Shown one piece after another: positions 51,291 through 59,168 of a stretch of DNA of 64,000 nt. Every line of letters begins with the position of its first letter. The first letter of the stretch is position 1. Below the pieces are notes generated by a model that saw nothing but the letters and a program-made list of their open reading frames with translations, was not told the DNA's origin and made no database searches. The position numbers and the translations under genes were made by a program. This stretch comes from Candidatus Tiamatella incendiivivens (GTDB lineage Archaea > Thermoproteota > Thermoprotei_A > Sulfolobales > Acidilobaceae), in assembly GCA_015522635.1 (NCBI GenBank), contig WALW01000027.1:124001-188000 (forward strand), read 5' to 3'.

Positions 51291-51950
51291 ATGATACCTG
51301 TATTTGTAGTTAACTACAAAGCTTACCCTACAAGTTATGGAAAAATAGCAGAAGAAATAGCAAAGAAAGCTTCAGATCTTTCATCTACAGGTAGGATAAG
51401 AATAATATTAGCTGTACCGGCCACGGAAGTTTATAGGATCTCCAAAATACATGAAGACACGTACATTCAATCAGTTGACTCTGTAATAGAAGGATCTTAC
51501 ACAGGACACATAACAGTAGAAATGGCGGAGGAAGCTGGAGCAAAAGGTGTCCTGTTGAATCATAGTGAGAAGAAACTCCTGTATAGAGACATACAATCGA
51601 TTATAAAGGTAACAAGAATAGAAACACTCGTATGTGCTGAAACGCCCGAGGAAGCGGTTGCTGTATCACTACTTAATCCAACAATGATAGCAATCGAACC
51701 GCCGGAACTTATTGGAACGGGAATACCCGTATCTAAGGCAAAACCTCAAGTTATAACTGATACAGTTAGACTAGTAAGGCAGCACAATACACAATCAGCA
51801 ATTCTAACAGGAGCTGGGATCTCTGCTCCAGGCGATGCTATTAAAGCAATACAACTGGGAACACAGGGGGTACTAGTAGCGTCTGCAGTCATGAAGGCGC
51901 AAAACCCTCTCGCAAAACTAGAAGAGTTCGCTGAGAAGATGATTATTTAG
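51291..51950 (+). CDS. tpiA: Triosephosphate isomerase
   Basis: Interconverts DHAP and GAP. The 219-aa protein has the short archaeal form: VNYKAYPTSYG (active-site Asn-x-Lys, N and K present), LLNHSEKKL with the catalytic histidine near residue 90, IAIEPPELIGTG with the catalytic glutamate near 140, and GAGISAPGDAIKAIQLGTQGVLVASAVM. ATG 51291 is chosen because GGTGG is seven bases before it; a GTG within that motif is the other in-frame option. It forms a small operon with the FBP aldolase/phosphatase. Confidence 0.96.
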   Translation: MIPVFVVNYKAYPTSYGKIAEEIAKKASDLSSTGRIRIILAVPATEVYRISKIHEDTYIQSVDSVIEGSYTGHITVEMAEEAGAKGVLLNHSEKKLLYRDIQSIIKVTRIETLVCAETPEEAVAVSLLNPTMIAIEPPELIGTGIPVSKAKPQVITDTVRLVRQHNTQSAILTGAGISAPGDAIKAIQLGTQGVLVASAVMKAQNPLAKLEEFAEKMII

Positions 51951-52024
51951 AACCAATTTTCTCACGACCTATAAAAACATCGTCTTATATAGAAATGAAA
52001 GAATAAAGAAAAAAAGGATGTCTT

Positions 52025-52570
52025 TTAGGGAAGAACCACTCCTATAGCTCCAGCAAAAGCCATAGTCATAAAGACAAAGCCATCAATAAACGATGTTATC
52101 CCAGCAATTTTTGCACATGCCTCATTCCCTGTATAGCCATGGATAGCACCGCAAACAGTAACTGGTACTAAGAGTCCGAGTGCTGTTGTTAGGAAGATCA
52201 AGTGTAGTTCTATGCCAGTAAATGTTGAGAACGCTGCAAAGAGTATTCCAGTGAACCACAGGGCATGATTCGCTAAGTAAAGGTTAGTTCCGCCTATAGT
52301 TAAAGACACACCCAATATCCATAATAGTAAGACAAATGCTGCTGCTATGGTTGCAGCGAAGACATTTCTATCAGCTATAACGTAACCCAATGCGAGAGTC
52401 TCCATTATTGCACCACTGAGGATTATCACACCATAGTCCTTTAAGTTAATTTTTTCCTTGCCTGCCCCCAGGTTCACCAAACCGATAACCAGGGTCATGA
52501 CAGCTGCTTCCCATAGTAGAGTAGTCATAGCCACTTCAGAGAGAGGAGGAGGACTAGCCATTTTCCCCAC
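52025..52570 (-). CDS. GPR1/FUN34/YaaH (SatP)-like membrane transporter
   Basis: A 181-aa membrane protein with six hydrophobic segments, the fold size of SatP-type acetate/succinate channels. The pattern NVFAATIAAAFVLLLWILG, LWFTGILFAAFSTF and HGYTGNEACAKIAGITSFIDGFVFMTMAFAGAIGVVLP parallels the family's GNTFGATAF, LW...FT and TGN...KAGGYFGIITALLAWYLAAAG tail. The N-terminal NPAPLGL hallmark is not obvious, so the family call is moderate. A small ammonium/urea-channel-like (AmiS/UreI) protein is the alternative. It stands alone. Confidence 0.55.
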   Translation of the reverse strand: MGKMASPPPLSEVAMTTLLWEAAVMTLVIGLVNLGAGKEKINLKDYGVIILSGAIMETLALGYVIADRNVFAATIAAAFVLLLWILGVSLTIGGTNLYLANHALWFTGILFAAFSTFTGIELHLIFLTTALGLLVPVTVCGAIHGYTGNEACAKIAGITSFIDGFVFMTMAFAGAIGVVLP

Positions 52571-52893
52571 CTTTATCCAATGAGTTCTCTTTGATTTTAT
52601 GTAAAAATGTATGTTTTATAGGTTACGTGTTTAGATATAAAAATATTATGATGGAAAGAATAATAAGAATCTATATATTAAGCGGTAGTAAGTTTATTGC
52701 TAATAATATTATCCATAAACGAAAGTCATAATAGATTTTGTATAAACATAGATTATTTTGAATTCGCTGAAGTTAGGAGAGGCACATAAAGTAAATCTCT
52801 TTGCATAGTATTATTTTAGAAGTTTCTTGTTAAGACGCAGGTTGTCTATAAAACAAGTAGGCTTGAATTCCTCCAGGTATTACCACACAATAA
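52571..52893. other. AT-rich intergenic region, no gene seen
   Basis: About 320 bases between the SatP-like gene and the tRNA fragment contain several TATA-like stretches (for example near 52636 and 52670) but no convincing reading frame, RNA fold or repeat. It marks the left flank of the accessory island. Confidence 0.5.
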
Positions 52894-52929
52894 TGGTGGG
52901 CCCGCGGGGACTTGAACCCCGGGCCTACC
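52894..52929 (-). repeat. 3'-terminal tRNA fragment with CCA (candidate att site)
   Basis: On the minus strand this is the T-arm and 3' acceptor strand of a tRNA: CGGGG-TTCAAGT-CCCCG followed by CGGGCCC-A-CCA. It matches the last 36 bases of the tRNA-Val gene at 56020-56097 with only about four differences. No 5' half is present next to it. Integrases of archaeal viruses and plasmids use tRNA 3' ends as attachment sites and leave just such a fragment at the other end of the insert. Confidence 0.75.
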
Positions 52930-53012
52930 ACCTAAAAGTTATGCATTCGTTTTACGGCATTGGCTAGAATAAATATAAAATTAAGCGAAATTGATTACCT
53001 CCTACCGTAATA

Positions 53013-53219
53013 ATGGCATTTGGTGTATTGAGTATGCCTGAGATAGAGGGTATCGTTAAGGGCGGTGTGATTATTCCACTGAAGAGTTTGGCCGAGCTTG
53101 AGGGTAAGAAAGTTAGGATAAAGATTGTGGGTGTCAAAGATGTTGATGTTGAGAAACTCTATGCATACCTCAGGCTTTTAAGGGAGGGTGAAGATGCTAG
53201 AGAATTCTTCAAAGTATAG
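53013..53219 (+). CDS. AF2212/DUF104-type antitoxin
   Basis: A 68-aa antitoxin of the AF2212-like family, which is commonly paired with VapC (PIN) toxins. Diagnostic is PEIEGIVKGGVIIPLKSLAELEGKKVRIKIV. The C-terminus is EDAREFFKV. The usual toxin gene should overlap its end. A short frame begins at an ATG inside its last codons but stops after 24 residues and has no PIN motif, so the toxin seems lost. The start may be the ATG at 53013 or the one seven codons later (MPEIEG). It lies inside the tRNA-bounded island. Confidence 0.75.
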   Translation: MAFGVLSMPEIEGIVKGGVIIPLKSLAELEGKKVRIKIVGVKDVDVEKLYAYLRLLREGEDAREFFKV

Positions 53220-53285
53220 ACAAGGAGACATAGTTATCCTAGAGTTGCCATGCTATAATATTTTGTGAAGCGAAAGCTTATAACA

Positions 53286-54044
53286 TTACTTGGTGTCAAT
53301 AGGTGAGAGAACCAGCCATAAACTACTCTCAACTGTATTCGGCACATTCTCCGTCTTTACTATGAAGATCCTAACTATAATTATACTGTTCCCCTTAAGC
53401 TCTATTGCCTCCGAGCTACATATTACCTTATCTTTGTACACGACTCCAGGGTAGCTCGTGAACCATAACACTTTTGTTGTGTTATCACTACTTATGCGAA
53501 ACCACTGTGCTGGACCGAAACTACCAGTAATGGTGATATTCTCTAAAGGAGAGATGTGAGTGACCACAATGCCTCCTAGTTTTAGTTGCCTTGCAAACCA
53601 GTAATTACCGTTAGAGGATATATAAGCTAATAAGCCGTAGTGATAAAGACCTCCAGAAACCGAAATATGGTTAATGTTAGCTGTTTCGCCATTAATGAGC
53701 CGAACCTTATAGCTACCTATAGGTATCTGGATAAGGGTAGCATTTACAACCTTCCCATGCAGAATTAATGTTCTACAAAAACCGTCTATAATATTTGCTT
53801 CTTTATGCTCTAGGTAAAATCTTGATGTATTAGCGAGAAAGGCTTTAACAAGGCTGGGAACGTTAACCAAGCCAGAACCTTGGCCAGGTACATGAGAAGC
53901 CGGGGGTGTGCTAGAAGTAGCTGATTTTGAAGGAGTTTTCACCGTATAGAAGTTATTAATAAATATTATTCCCATGAATAGTAAAATAACAATAATAGCA
54001 ATATAGTATATCATTCTCTTATTTTTCTGTACACCTATTACCAT
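53286..54044 (-). CDS. Secreted or membrane-anchored protein of unknown function
   Basis: A 252-aa protein. Residues 10-30 (MIYYIAIIVILLFMGIIFINNFY) are a transmembrane anchor with lysines before it. A Ser/Thr/Pro-rich stalk follows (TPSKSATSSTPPASHVPG) and then an extracellular domain rich in beta strands. Several N-x-S/T sequons are present, for which the window's AglB would be the enzyme. It overlaps the upstream gene by seven bases, so the two form a unit. I do not recognise the family; such proteins in an accessory island could act at the cell surface. Confidence 0.6.
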   Translation of the reverse strand: MVIGVQKNKRMIYYIAIIVILLFMGIIFINNFYTVKTPSKSATSSTPPASHVPGQGSGLVNVPSLVKAFLANTSRFYLEHKEANIIDGFCRTLILHGKVVNATLIQIPIGSYKVRLINGETANINHISVSGGLYHYGLLAYISSNGNYWFARQLKLGGIVVTHISPLENITITGSFGPAQWFRISSDNTTKVLWFTSYPGVVYKDKVICSSEAIELKGNSIIIVRIFIVKTENVPNTVESSLWLVLSPIDTK

Positions 54045-54790
54045 AATTGTGCCTCTTTTTTATAATGAGTGCCTCCTATATCATAGCCTATATAGAATTT
54101 CCCTGGAGACAATAGTTTTATTTGAATACGCTCTTCTATATCTTTTTCATTTTCTTTAAAGTCTGCATATACTTTTCCATGCGGCCACCTTTCCGAAACC
54201 CAAGGCTCTAGCAGCCAATTAGTTGTCTCTATTTTAAATGCATTGTTATTCCCTACCTTTATTAGATCACTAGTATCAGTTGTATCGGATTCCATCATTC
54301 CCCCAACAGGCGTAGATGGCTTACTACTATCGTTTAACGTATAAATATTATACAATATATTAGTACTATAATCAACAAAATACAGAAATACTCTGTAACC
54401 ACTGCCTTGCTTAGGTATGAATCTGATCCCCAGTTCATATACATGATTATGTTGCGGCTTGAAGATCTTATCATCAACCTTAAATGGGGGACATCCGCAA
54501 TCGCATGGTAAATTTGGGTGAGGGCCACCATTTTCCCGGCTACAAGACCCAGCAGAAATACGCCATCCCCATTCTGCATGATAGCCTAGAGAAGTTTGGT
54601 AGAAATACTCATCTGACGATACTGAGGCCCAAACGACTACTAAATGATCAAGCTTAGGAAGCACTAGAGGAGTTCTAACTACAATAAATCCTCCGTAAAT
54701 ATCAATACCATATTTCCTAGGATCAGGGCTTCTCACACCATAAGTCCAAGGACAATCACTTGCACTGTGTGTTTTTTCTATAGAATACAA
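54038..54790 (-). CDS. Beta-rich protein of unknown function, partner of the anchored protein
   Basis: A 250-aa protein starting at a TTG seven bases after GAGGTG. It has many aromatic residues and short strands (GGFIVVRTPLVLPKLDHLVVVWASV, YRVFLYFVDYSTNILYNIYTL, GKFYIGYDI), which suggests a beta-sandwich such as a lectin-like or jelly-roll fold. A cysteine knot-like CDCGCPPF stands near residue 95. There is no signal peptide, so it is either cytoplasmic or has lost its N-terminus. Its stop overlaps the start of the anchored protein gene. Family unknown. Confidence 0.5.
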   Translation of the reverse strand: MYSIEKTHSASDCPWTYGVRSPDPRKYGIDIYGGFIVVRTPLVLPKLDHLVVVWASVSSDEYFYQTSLGYHAEWGWRISAGSCSRENGGPHPNLPCDCGCPPFKVDDKIFKPQHNHVYELGIRFIPKQGSGYRVFLYFVDYSTNILYNIYTLNDSSKPSTPVGGMMESDTTDTSDLIKVGNNNAFKIETTNWLLEPWVSERWPHGKVYADFKENEKDIEERIQIKLLSPGKFYIGYDIGGTHYKKEAQLW

Positions 54791-55025
54791 AAAACACCTC
54801 TTAAATAAGCATGCTAGTAGAGCATTAATAAACCTTTGTATAACTAGTCATTTTTAGTGTACAATGATTGGTCATGTAACTATTTATATAATAATATGAT
54901 TGTAGCTGTAAGTTAATTTATACAGGCCAATAACTTAGCTCATAAAAACTAGATAGCTATAAAAATGGAAAATTATTTAATAATTTTGCGTTACTTTACT
55001 CTACTGTTATGTCTTTTCTTTCCTC

Positions 55026-55347
55026 TCATACTCCGTGAAGATTGAAGTATACTAGGGCGTATATAATGCCGCTTTTCTCTAGTTTGACCTTTATGGCTAT
55101 TTCTGGCTCTGAGTAGACTGGATCGAGCTCGATGCTAGCGATTCTTATTGAGTTAAATTCCCTGCTCTCCTCGTAGAATCATAGTTCTATTTTTCTTATC
55201 AAATACTGGGGCTCGTTGGGGTGCGGGCCTGCTTTGTTTCCAAAAGATTAACATTTCTTTACCTTGTCTGATGCTTCTAGTTTTGGAGTGTGGATTTCGG
55301 TCTTGGTTGCTACTAGACCTTCTATTATCTCCTGCTTGTTTCCTCAT
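55026..55347 (-). pseudogene. Frameshifted gene remnant
   Basis: Minus-strand translation gives PVFDKKNRTMILRGEQ in one frame and, directly adjoining in another frame, FYEESREFNSIRIASIELDP then EPEIAIKVKLEKSGIIYALV up to a stop at 55026. The second part has strong coding character (alternating strands, charged residues) but no start codon and an in-frame stop just before it. A one- or two-base shift near 55178 would join the two. The intact gene family is not recognisable. It is a decayed gene inside the island. Confidence 0.6.
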
Positions 55348-55444
55348 TGCTGAATATGCATTTGCTCCAAAACGAATATCAGTTGGGATATCAAATAATG
55401 ATATTAAACACCATCACATATGCATAACAAGGGGTTCCAGTGCA

Positions 55445-55711
55445 TTATTTCTTATATGCTTTCTTTCGGAGGATTATTGCATATACTGTTATTGTGTTGG
55501 GTTTTTCTAGTTCAAATAAAACTCTATACTCTCCTATTCGAATTCTATAATGATTCCTGTAGCCACGCAGTTTCTTAATGTCTAGTCTTCCCGTGAAGCC
55601 GTAGTCTTGAAGTGTAACTAGCGCTTCAAGGATCCTATTTCTAATAGGCTCGTCGAGCTCCCTGAGATGCTTCAAGGCCTTCTTGGTGAGGTTAACAGTG
55701 TATCTCGTCAC
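55445..55711 (-). CDS. RelE/ParE-family toxin
   Basis: An 88-aa ribosome-dependent mRNA interferase-like toxin. YTVNLTKKALKHLRELDEPIRNRILEALVTL is the N-terminal helix hairpin, and KLRGYRNHYRIRIGEYRVLFELEKPNTITVYAIILRKKAYKK is the RelE beta-sheet core with the conserved YRIRIGEYRVLF and the basic C-terminus that contacts mRNA. Start GTG or ATG is directly downstream of the antitoxin gene, with a two-base gap. The pair sits at the right end of the tRNA-bounded island. Confidence 0.9.
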   Translation of the reverse strand: MTRYTVNLTKKALKHLRELDEPIRNRILEALVTLQDYGFTGRLDIKKLRGYRNHYRIRIGEYRVLFELEKPNTITVYAIILRKKAYKK

Positions 55712-55713
55712 TT

Positions 55714-55920
55714 TTACTCCCTGAGGACGTCATTTAGGCTCACAAGTTCTATTTTCCCCTTCTTTTTATCATCCTCATACTCTCTGATCGCGTCAACCTC
55801 GTCGGGCAAGGGTTCCTCGATACCTATAAGCCGTTCTTCCAACAAGGCCTCAATACGCTCTAGTATAGCCCTCAGCTCACGTAACTCGCTATATAACAGC
55901 TTTTCTTCTCCTACAGTCAT
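55714..55920 (-). CDS. Antitoxin partner of the RelE-like toxin
   Basis: A 68-aa acidic protein, helical at the start (EEKLLYSELRELRAILERIEALLEERLIGIEEPL) with a C-terminal KKKGKIELVSLNDVLRE. The last segment is the type of short strand-helix element with which archaeal RelB antitoxins wrap RelE. No DNA-binding domain is obvious. It precedes the toxin gene by two bases, the usual antitoxin-first order. Confidence 0.75.
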   Translation of the reverse strand: MTVGEEKLLYSELRELRAILERIEALLEERLIGIEEPLPDEVDAIREYEDDKKKGKIELVSLNDVLRE

Positions 55921-56019
55921 TAACAGCCTCCCCCTACAAGAATAGCTTGCATGAAGCCCTTAATTTTTATCGCCTTGAATAACTGTCGAATAAGGACTAT
56001 GAGAATTAAATTGTACCAG

Positions 56020-56097
56020 TGGTGGGCCCGCGGGGATTTGAACCCCGGACCTCCGCCGTGTGAGGGCGGCGTCCTAACCAGGCTAGACGACGGGCCC
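56020..56097 (-). tRNA. tRNA-Val (anticodon CAC)
   Basis: Minus-strand cloverleaf: acceptor GGGCCCG/CGGGCCC, D-arm GTCTAGCCTGGTTAGGAC, anticodon arm CCGCC-CTCACAC-GGCGG giving anticodon CAC, variable AGGTC, T-arm CGGGG-TTCAAAT-CCCCG, discriminator A and encoded CCA. No intron. Its 3' 36 bases are repeated at 52894-52929. Confidence 0.95.
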
Positions 56098-56142
56098 TAC
56101 CGGGGTGTTTCTCTTAATCGATTTGTTCTAAATAAATAAGTG

Positions 56143-56889
56143 TTAAATTTGTTGTTTAGATAGAAATTTCCGAGCTTTTTCTATAAGTTCAGGTGTTTCA
56201 GCTAATCTTGCTAGTTGAGTTATTTTATCTAGATTCTCTTTTAGGTGCATTCTCCTGTATCCAAGATATAGTTTTGTTGCTAGAGGATTCTTAGAGGCTG
56301 TTTCAAGTGTTTCAGCTATATGCTTAACAGCACCATCTAACGTATCGTAAATACCAGCGATTAACCCCATTTTTTCAGCTTCTTTTACTGTCAACTTATC
56401 ACTTGTTAATGCAGCATGCAGTAATTTGTGATGCGGTGTTGATTGGAGCCTAGCTGCTAGCATTGGAGCCATTAGCCCCCACTTAATCTCAGGCCAGGAT
56501 ATAAATGCTGTCGGGCTCGAGAAAGTAATATCTGCTGCTAATGCTATTTCTGCGCCCCCTGCTATTGCTGGGCCGTTTAGGTATACTATAACAGGTTTAG
56601 AGCAGTTTATCATAGCTTCGAGTAGGTTACCCAGCGCATCAAAAGGCTTCCTCGCCTCGCTAGGTGTTTCGGATCTAGCTACCTCTTCCAGATCTATTCC
56701 TGAGGAAAACAGTCTTCCTTTACCTGTTATCATTACTGCCTTTACGCTAGAGTCTTGGCAGGCGTTTTTGATTTTTTCTGCTAGATTGTTTAGTGTCATA
56801 GTGTCTAGACTGTTTAACTTTTCTTGACGGATTATGATTATAATCTTTATTCCATATCGGTTTTCAACTATTAATGACATTATTCTCAT
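56143..56889 (-). CDS. Enoyl-CoA hydratase/isomerase family protein
   Basis: A 248-aa crotonase-fold enzyme. Seen are QEKLNSLDTMTLNNLAEKI, the oxyanion-hole loops ITGKGRLFSSGIDLEEV near residue 60 and NGPAIAGGAEIALAADITF near residue 107, and PEIKWGLMAPM with the catalytic-glutamate region. The position of the first catalytic glutamate reads as alanine-glycine-glycine-alanine-glutamate, so a hydratase or isomerase activity is possible. Substrate is unknown; no beta-oxidation genes are nearby. It lies between two tRNA loci. Confidence 0.9.
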   Translation of the reverse strand: MRIMSLIVENRYGIKIIIIIRQEKLNSLDTMTLNNLAEKIKNACQDSSVKAVMITGKGRLFSSGIDLEEVARSETPSEARKPFDALGNLLEAMINCSKPVIVYLNGPAIAGGAEIALAADITFSSPTAFISWPEIKWGLMAPMLAARLQSTPHHKLLHAALTSDKLTVKEAEKMGLIAGIYDTLDGAVKHIAETLETASKNPLATKLYLGYRRMHLKENLDKITQLARLAETPELIEKARKFLSKQQI

Positions 56890-56952
56890 CCCACAGGAAA
56901 CTTAATGGGTGATTGGGGGTGTTAGGAGCCCGTTATTCCCCCTGTTTGGGTG

Positions 56953-57099
56953 TGGTGGGCCCGGGGGGACTCGAACCCCTGACCTACGGGTCTCTCCGAG
57001 CTTAGCTCCAGTAACAGTTCATCCCCACATTTAGGGGTCATAAGACCCGTATTCCATTCGTCGGGTCTGGAGCCAGGGATTACTGGAGCATCGGCCCCC
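56953..57099 (-). tRNA. Interrupted tRNA-like locus: clear 3' half, unresolved 5' half (Lys-type)
   Basis: The minus strand has an unmistakable tRNA 3' half: CCCGT-AGGTC-AGGGG-TTCGAGT-CCCCC-CGGGCCC-A-CCA (56953 to about 56990). The expected 5' strand GGGCCCG and a normal D-arm do not precede it. Instead there are about 110 bases with strong self-complementarity (GCTCCAGTAA with TTACTGGAGC; TACGGGTCT with AGACCCGTA). ACGGGTCTTA could supply an anticodon stem with CTT (Lys). It is either a tRNA with one or more large, non-canonically placed introns, or the 3' half of a split tRNA. The outer 5' limit is uncertain. Confidence 0.55.
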
Positions 57100-57214
57100 G
57101 TCCGCCCCTAGTTTTCAATGAATTATCTTTCTAGGGTTTTAAGGGTTAACTCAAACTGGGGCTGAAGTTAGGAGTAAAAGGTTTGCGTGCCGGGTCCCCT
57201 CTCCACAAGTTATG

Positions 57215-57289
57215 GCGCCGGGGAGGGGACTCGAACCCCCGACCATCGGGTTAACAGCCCGACGCTCTACCAGCTGAGCTACCCCGGCT
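57215..57289 (-). tRNA. tRNA-Asn (anticodon GTT)
   Basis: Minus-strand cloverleaf: acceptor GCCGGGG/CCCCGGC, D-arm GCTCAGCTGGTAGAGC, anticodon arm TCGGG-CTGTTAA-CCCGA with anticodon GTT, variable TGGTC, T-arm GGGGG-TTCGAGT-CCCCT, discriminator G and encoded CCA. No intron. It is 55 bases from the MetRS stop. Confidence 0.95.
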
Positions 57290-57344
57290 TGACCCACGTT
57301 TGCTGTGGGCAAGAATTATGTATAGATTGGTTGGTTTATAGGTT

Positions 57345-59078
57345 TTATCCCGCGACCTTATACCCTTTGAGGACTGGAGGTCTTTTCAGCCTAGCCTTCT
57401 TCCTTGCCTTTTCAAGCATTTGACCAGCATTTTCAAGAAAGTCCTCACGGAGTTTCTTGAAAAGAGGCTCTGGTCTAGGTATCTCAACACATTTATCTAG
57501 TGTTTTATTGATGTAGCTCCATCTTGCTTTGCTTATTCCTTGTTTTTGTCCCAGCATAATCCATAGCTTGGTAGACGCATTTGGTATGATAGGCCAGGAT
57601 GTGAGGGCTATTAGATATAAAATATTTGCTTCTGTCCATAGAATGCCTGTAGCTTTGTCACGGTTTGTTTTTATATACTTCCACGGCTCGGAGGCATTTA
57701 GATACTGGTTTCCTAGTCTAGCTATTTCTAATATTCCCTCAGTTGCTGCCCTGATTTTCACTTCCTCGTAGCTATGGACAACATTCCAAGCTTTTCCTCG
57801 GGCATTTGCCAATACCTCAGCTTCTTCATCTTCTATCAGAGGATTGCACGGTGTTTTCCTATCAAGCTTCCTGTATATTAATGTGAGAACTCTGTGGGCA
57901 AGGTTTCCTATGGTATCGTTTAATTCAGTATTTACTATGCGGTAGAATTCTTTCCATGAGAAGTTCATATCCCTCTGCTCTGGCCTAATCCTAGCCAATA
58001 CCCACCTCCAATAATCCGACGGGGCAATTTCAAGCGCCTCATCTGCCCATATGCCTATTCCACGGGATTTACTGAATTGCTCTCCTTTGAAGGTAAGGTA
58101 TTCTGTGGCTGATATTATATAGGGTAAAACGTAAGGATCACCTGAAGCCATTAACATTGCTGGGAAAATTATTGAGTGAAATGGGATATTGTCCTTACCT
58201 ATAAAGAAATAGGTTCTTGTTTCCTGGTTGAACCACCATTTCTTCCATTCTTCAGGATTTCCTGTTTTCATTATTAAGTATTCTTTTGTAGCGGAAACGT
58301 ATCCTAGAAGTGCATCAAACCATACATATACAGTTTTACCTTCCGCTCCAGGGAAAGATGCCGGTATACCCCATTTTATATCCCTCGTAACTGCTCTTGG
58401 TTTAAGCCCTGTTTCGAGCCATGAGAGACTGTATTTCTTAATGTTTTCCGGCATGTGCTTGTGGTTTGCCAACCATTCCTTAAGCCGATTCTGTAGTTTT
58501 CTAAGATCTATGAACCAATGTTTGGTTTCTTTGAATATAGGTGTTACACCGCATAAAACACAGTGGGGGTTTATGAGTTCGGTTGGGTGTAGAAGTCTAC
58601 CACAATTATCGCATTGATCCCCCCTTGCCTTTTCATATCCACAATATGGACAAGTTCCTTCAACGTATCTGTCTGGAAGAAACATTTTGTCATTAGGACA
58701 ATATGGAAGTATATCTGTTTGCTCAAATATATAGCTATTGTCGTATATTTTCCTAAGCATTTCCCTGACAAATTCTTTATGGATCTCGCTTTCAGTTCGG
58801 CTGTAGAGAGAGAAGTTGATGTTAAATTCATTAAACAATTTAAGGTCGTAATCGTGGACCTGATCTGTAAGTACCCGAGGCTCGATACCTCTTTTCCTGG
58901 CTTCAAGCTCTATAGGGGTACCATGCTCATCGCTTCCTGTTACATATATAACCTCATGTCCAGATAGCTTCATTGCTCTAGCGAAAAAGTCCGCGCTTAG
59001 CAAACTACCTATAAGTGTACCTAAGTGAGGCACATTGTTTACATAAGGCCATGCCGATGTTACTATAATCTTAGCCAT
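57345..59078 (-). CDS. metG: Methionyl-tRNA synthetase
   Basis: Class I synthetase charging initiator and elongator tRNA-Met. The 577-aa protein has the HIGH-type signature WPYVNNVPHLGTLIG near residue 12. A double zinc knuckle lies near residues 125-175 (C-PN... C-PY-C, and C-DN-C... C-VL-C). The SKS motif is FKGEQFSKSRGIG near residue 330, where K-x-SKS reads QFSKS. The tail has no C-terminal EMAP/tRNA-binding domain. It lies between tRNA-Asn and the 5S rRNA on the same strand. Confidence 0.96.
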   Translation of the reverse strand: MAKIIVTSAWPYVNNVPHLGTLIGSLLSADFFARAMKLSGHEVIYVTGSDEHGTPIELEARKRGIEPRVLTDQVHDYDLKLFNEFNINFSLYSRTESEIHKEFVREMLRKIYDNSYIFEQTDILPYCPNDKMFLPDRYVEGTCPYCGYEKARGDQCDNCGRLLHPTELINPHCVLCGVTPIFKETKHWFIDLRKLQNRLKEWLANHKHMPENIKKYSLSWLETGLKPRAVTRDIKWGIPASFPGAEGKTVYVWFDALLGYVSATKEYLIMKTGNPEEWKKWWFNQETRTYFFIGKDNIPFHSIIFPAMLMASGDPYVLPYIISATEYLTFKGEQFSKSRGIGIWADEALEIAPSDYWRWVLARIRPEQRDMNFSWKEFYRIVNTELNDTIGNLAHRVLTLIYRKLDRKTPCNPLIEDEEAEVLANARGKAWNVVHSYEEVKIRAATEGILEIARLGNQYLNASEPWKYIKTNRDKATGILWTEANILYLIALTSWPIIPNASTKLWIMLGQKQGISKARWSYINKTLDKCVEIPRPEPLFKKLREDFLENAGQMLEKARKKARLKRPPVLKGYKVAG

Positions 59079-59168
59079 AAGCTAACACCGTCCTTTTCAT
59101 TAGCCCTAGCTTGTTCAATGAAAAATACTAGAGGGATAAAATTGTTATCCGAAGAATGTAAGAAGTAG

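Noticed and set aside
52894-52945. A functional split tRNA 3' half
   Set aside because: The leader has no GC-rich segment to pair with a 5' half and no bulge-helix-bulge pattern, and the sequence mirrors tRNA-Val 3 kb away, so an att remnant is the simpler reading. Not fully excluded without the whole genome.
55153-55510. Reading frames on both strands (64 and 79 residues) in the island
   Set aside because: They overlap each other and have odd composition (many Q, R, S or C). The minus-strand one is partly the frameshifted remnant and is reported as a pseudogene; the plus-strand one looks like its shadow.
56900-56953. A permuted tRNA with its 5' half downstream of the 3' half (ACGGGCTCCTAA near 56930)
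   Set aside because: Only about 20 bases separate it from the CCA end, too few for an acceptor strand and D-arm.
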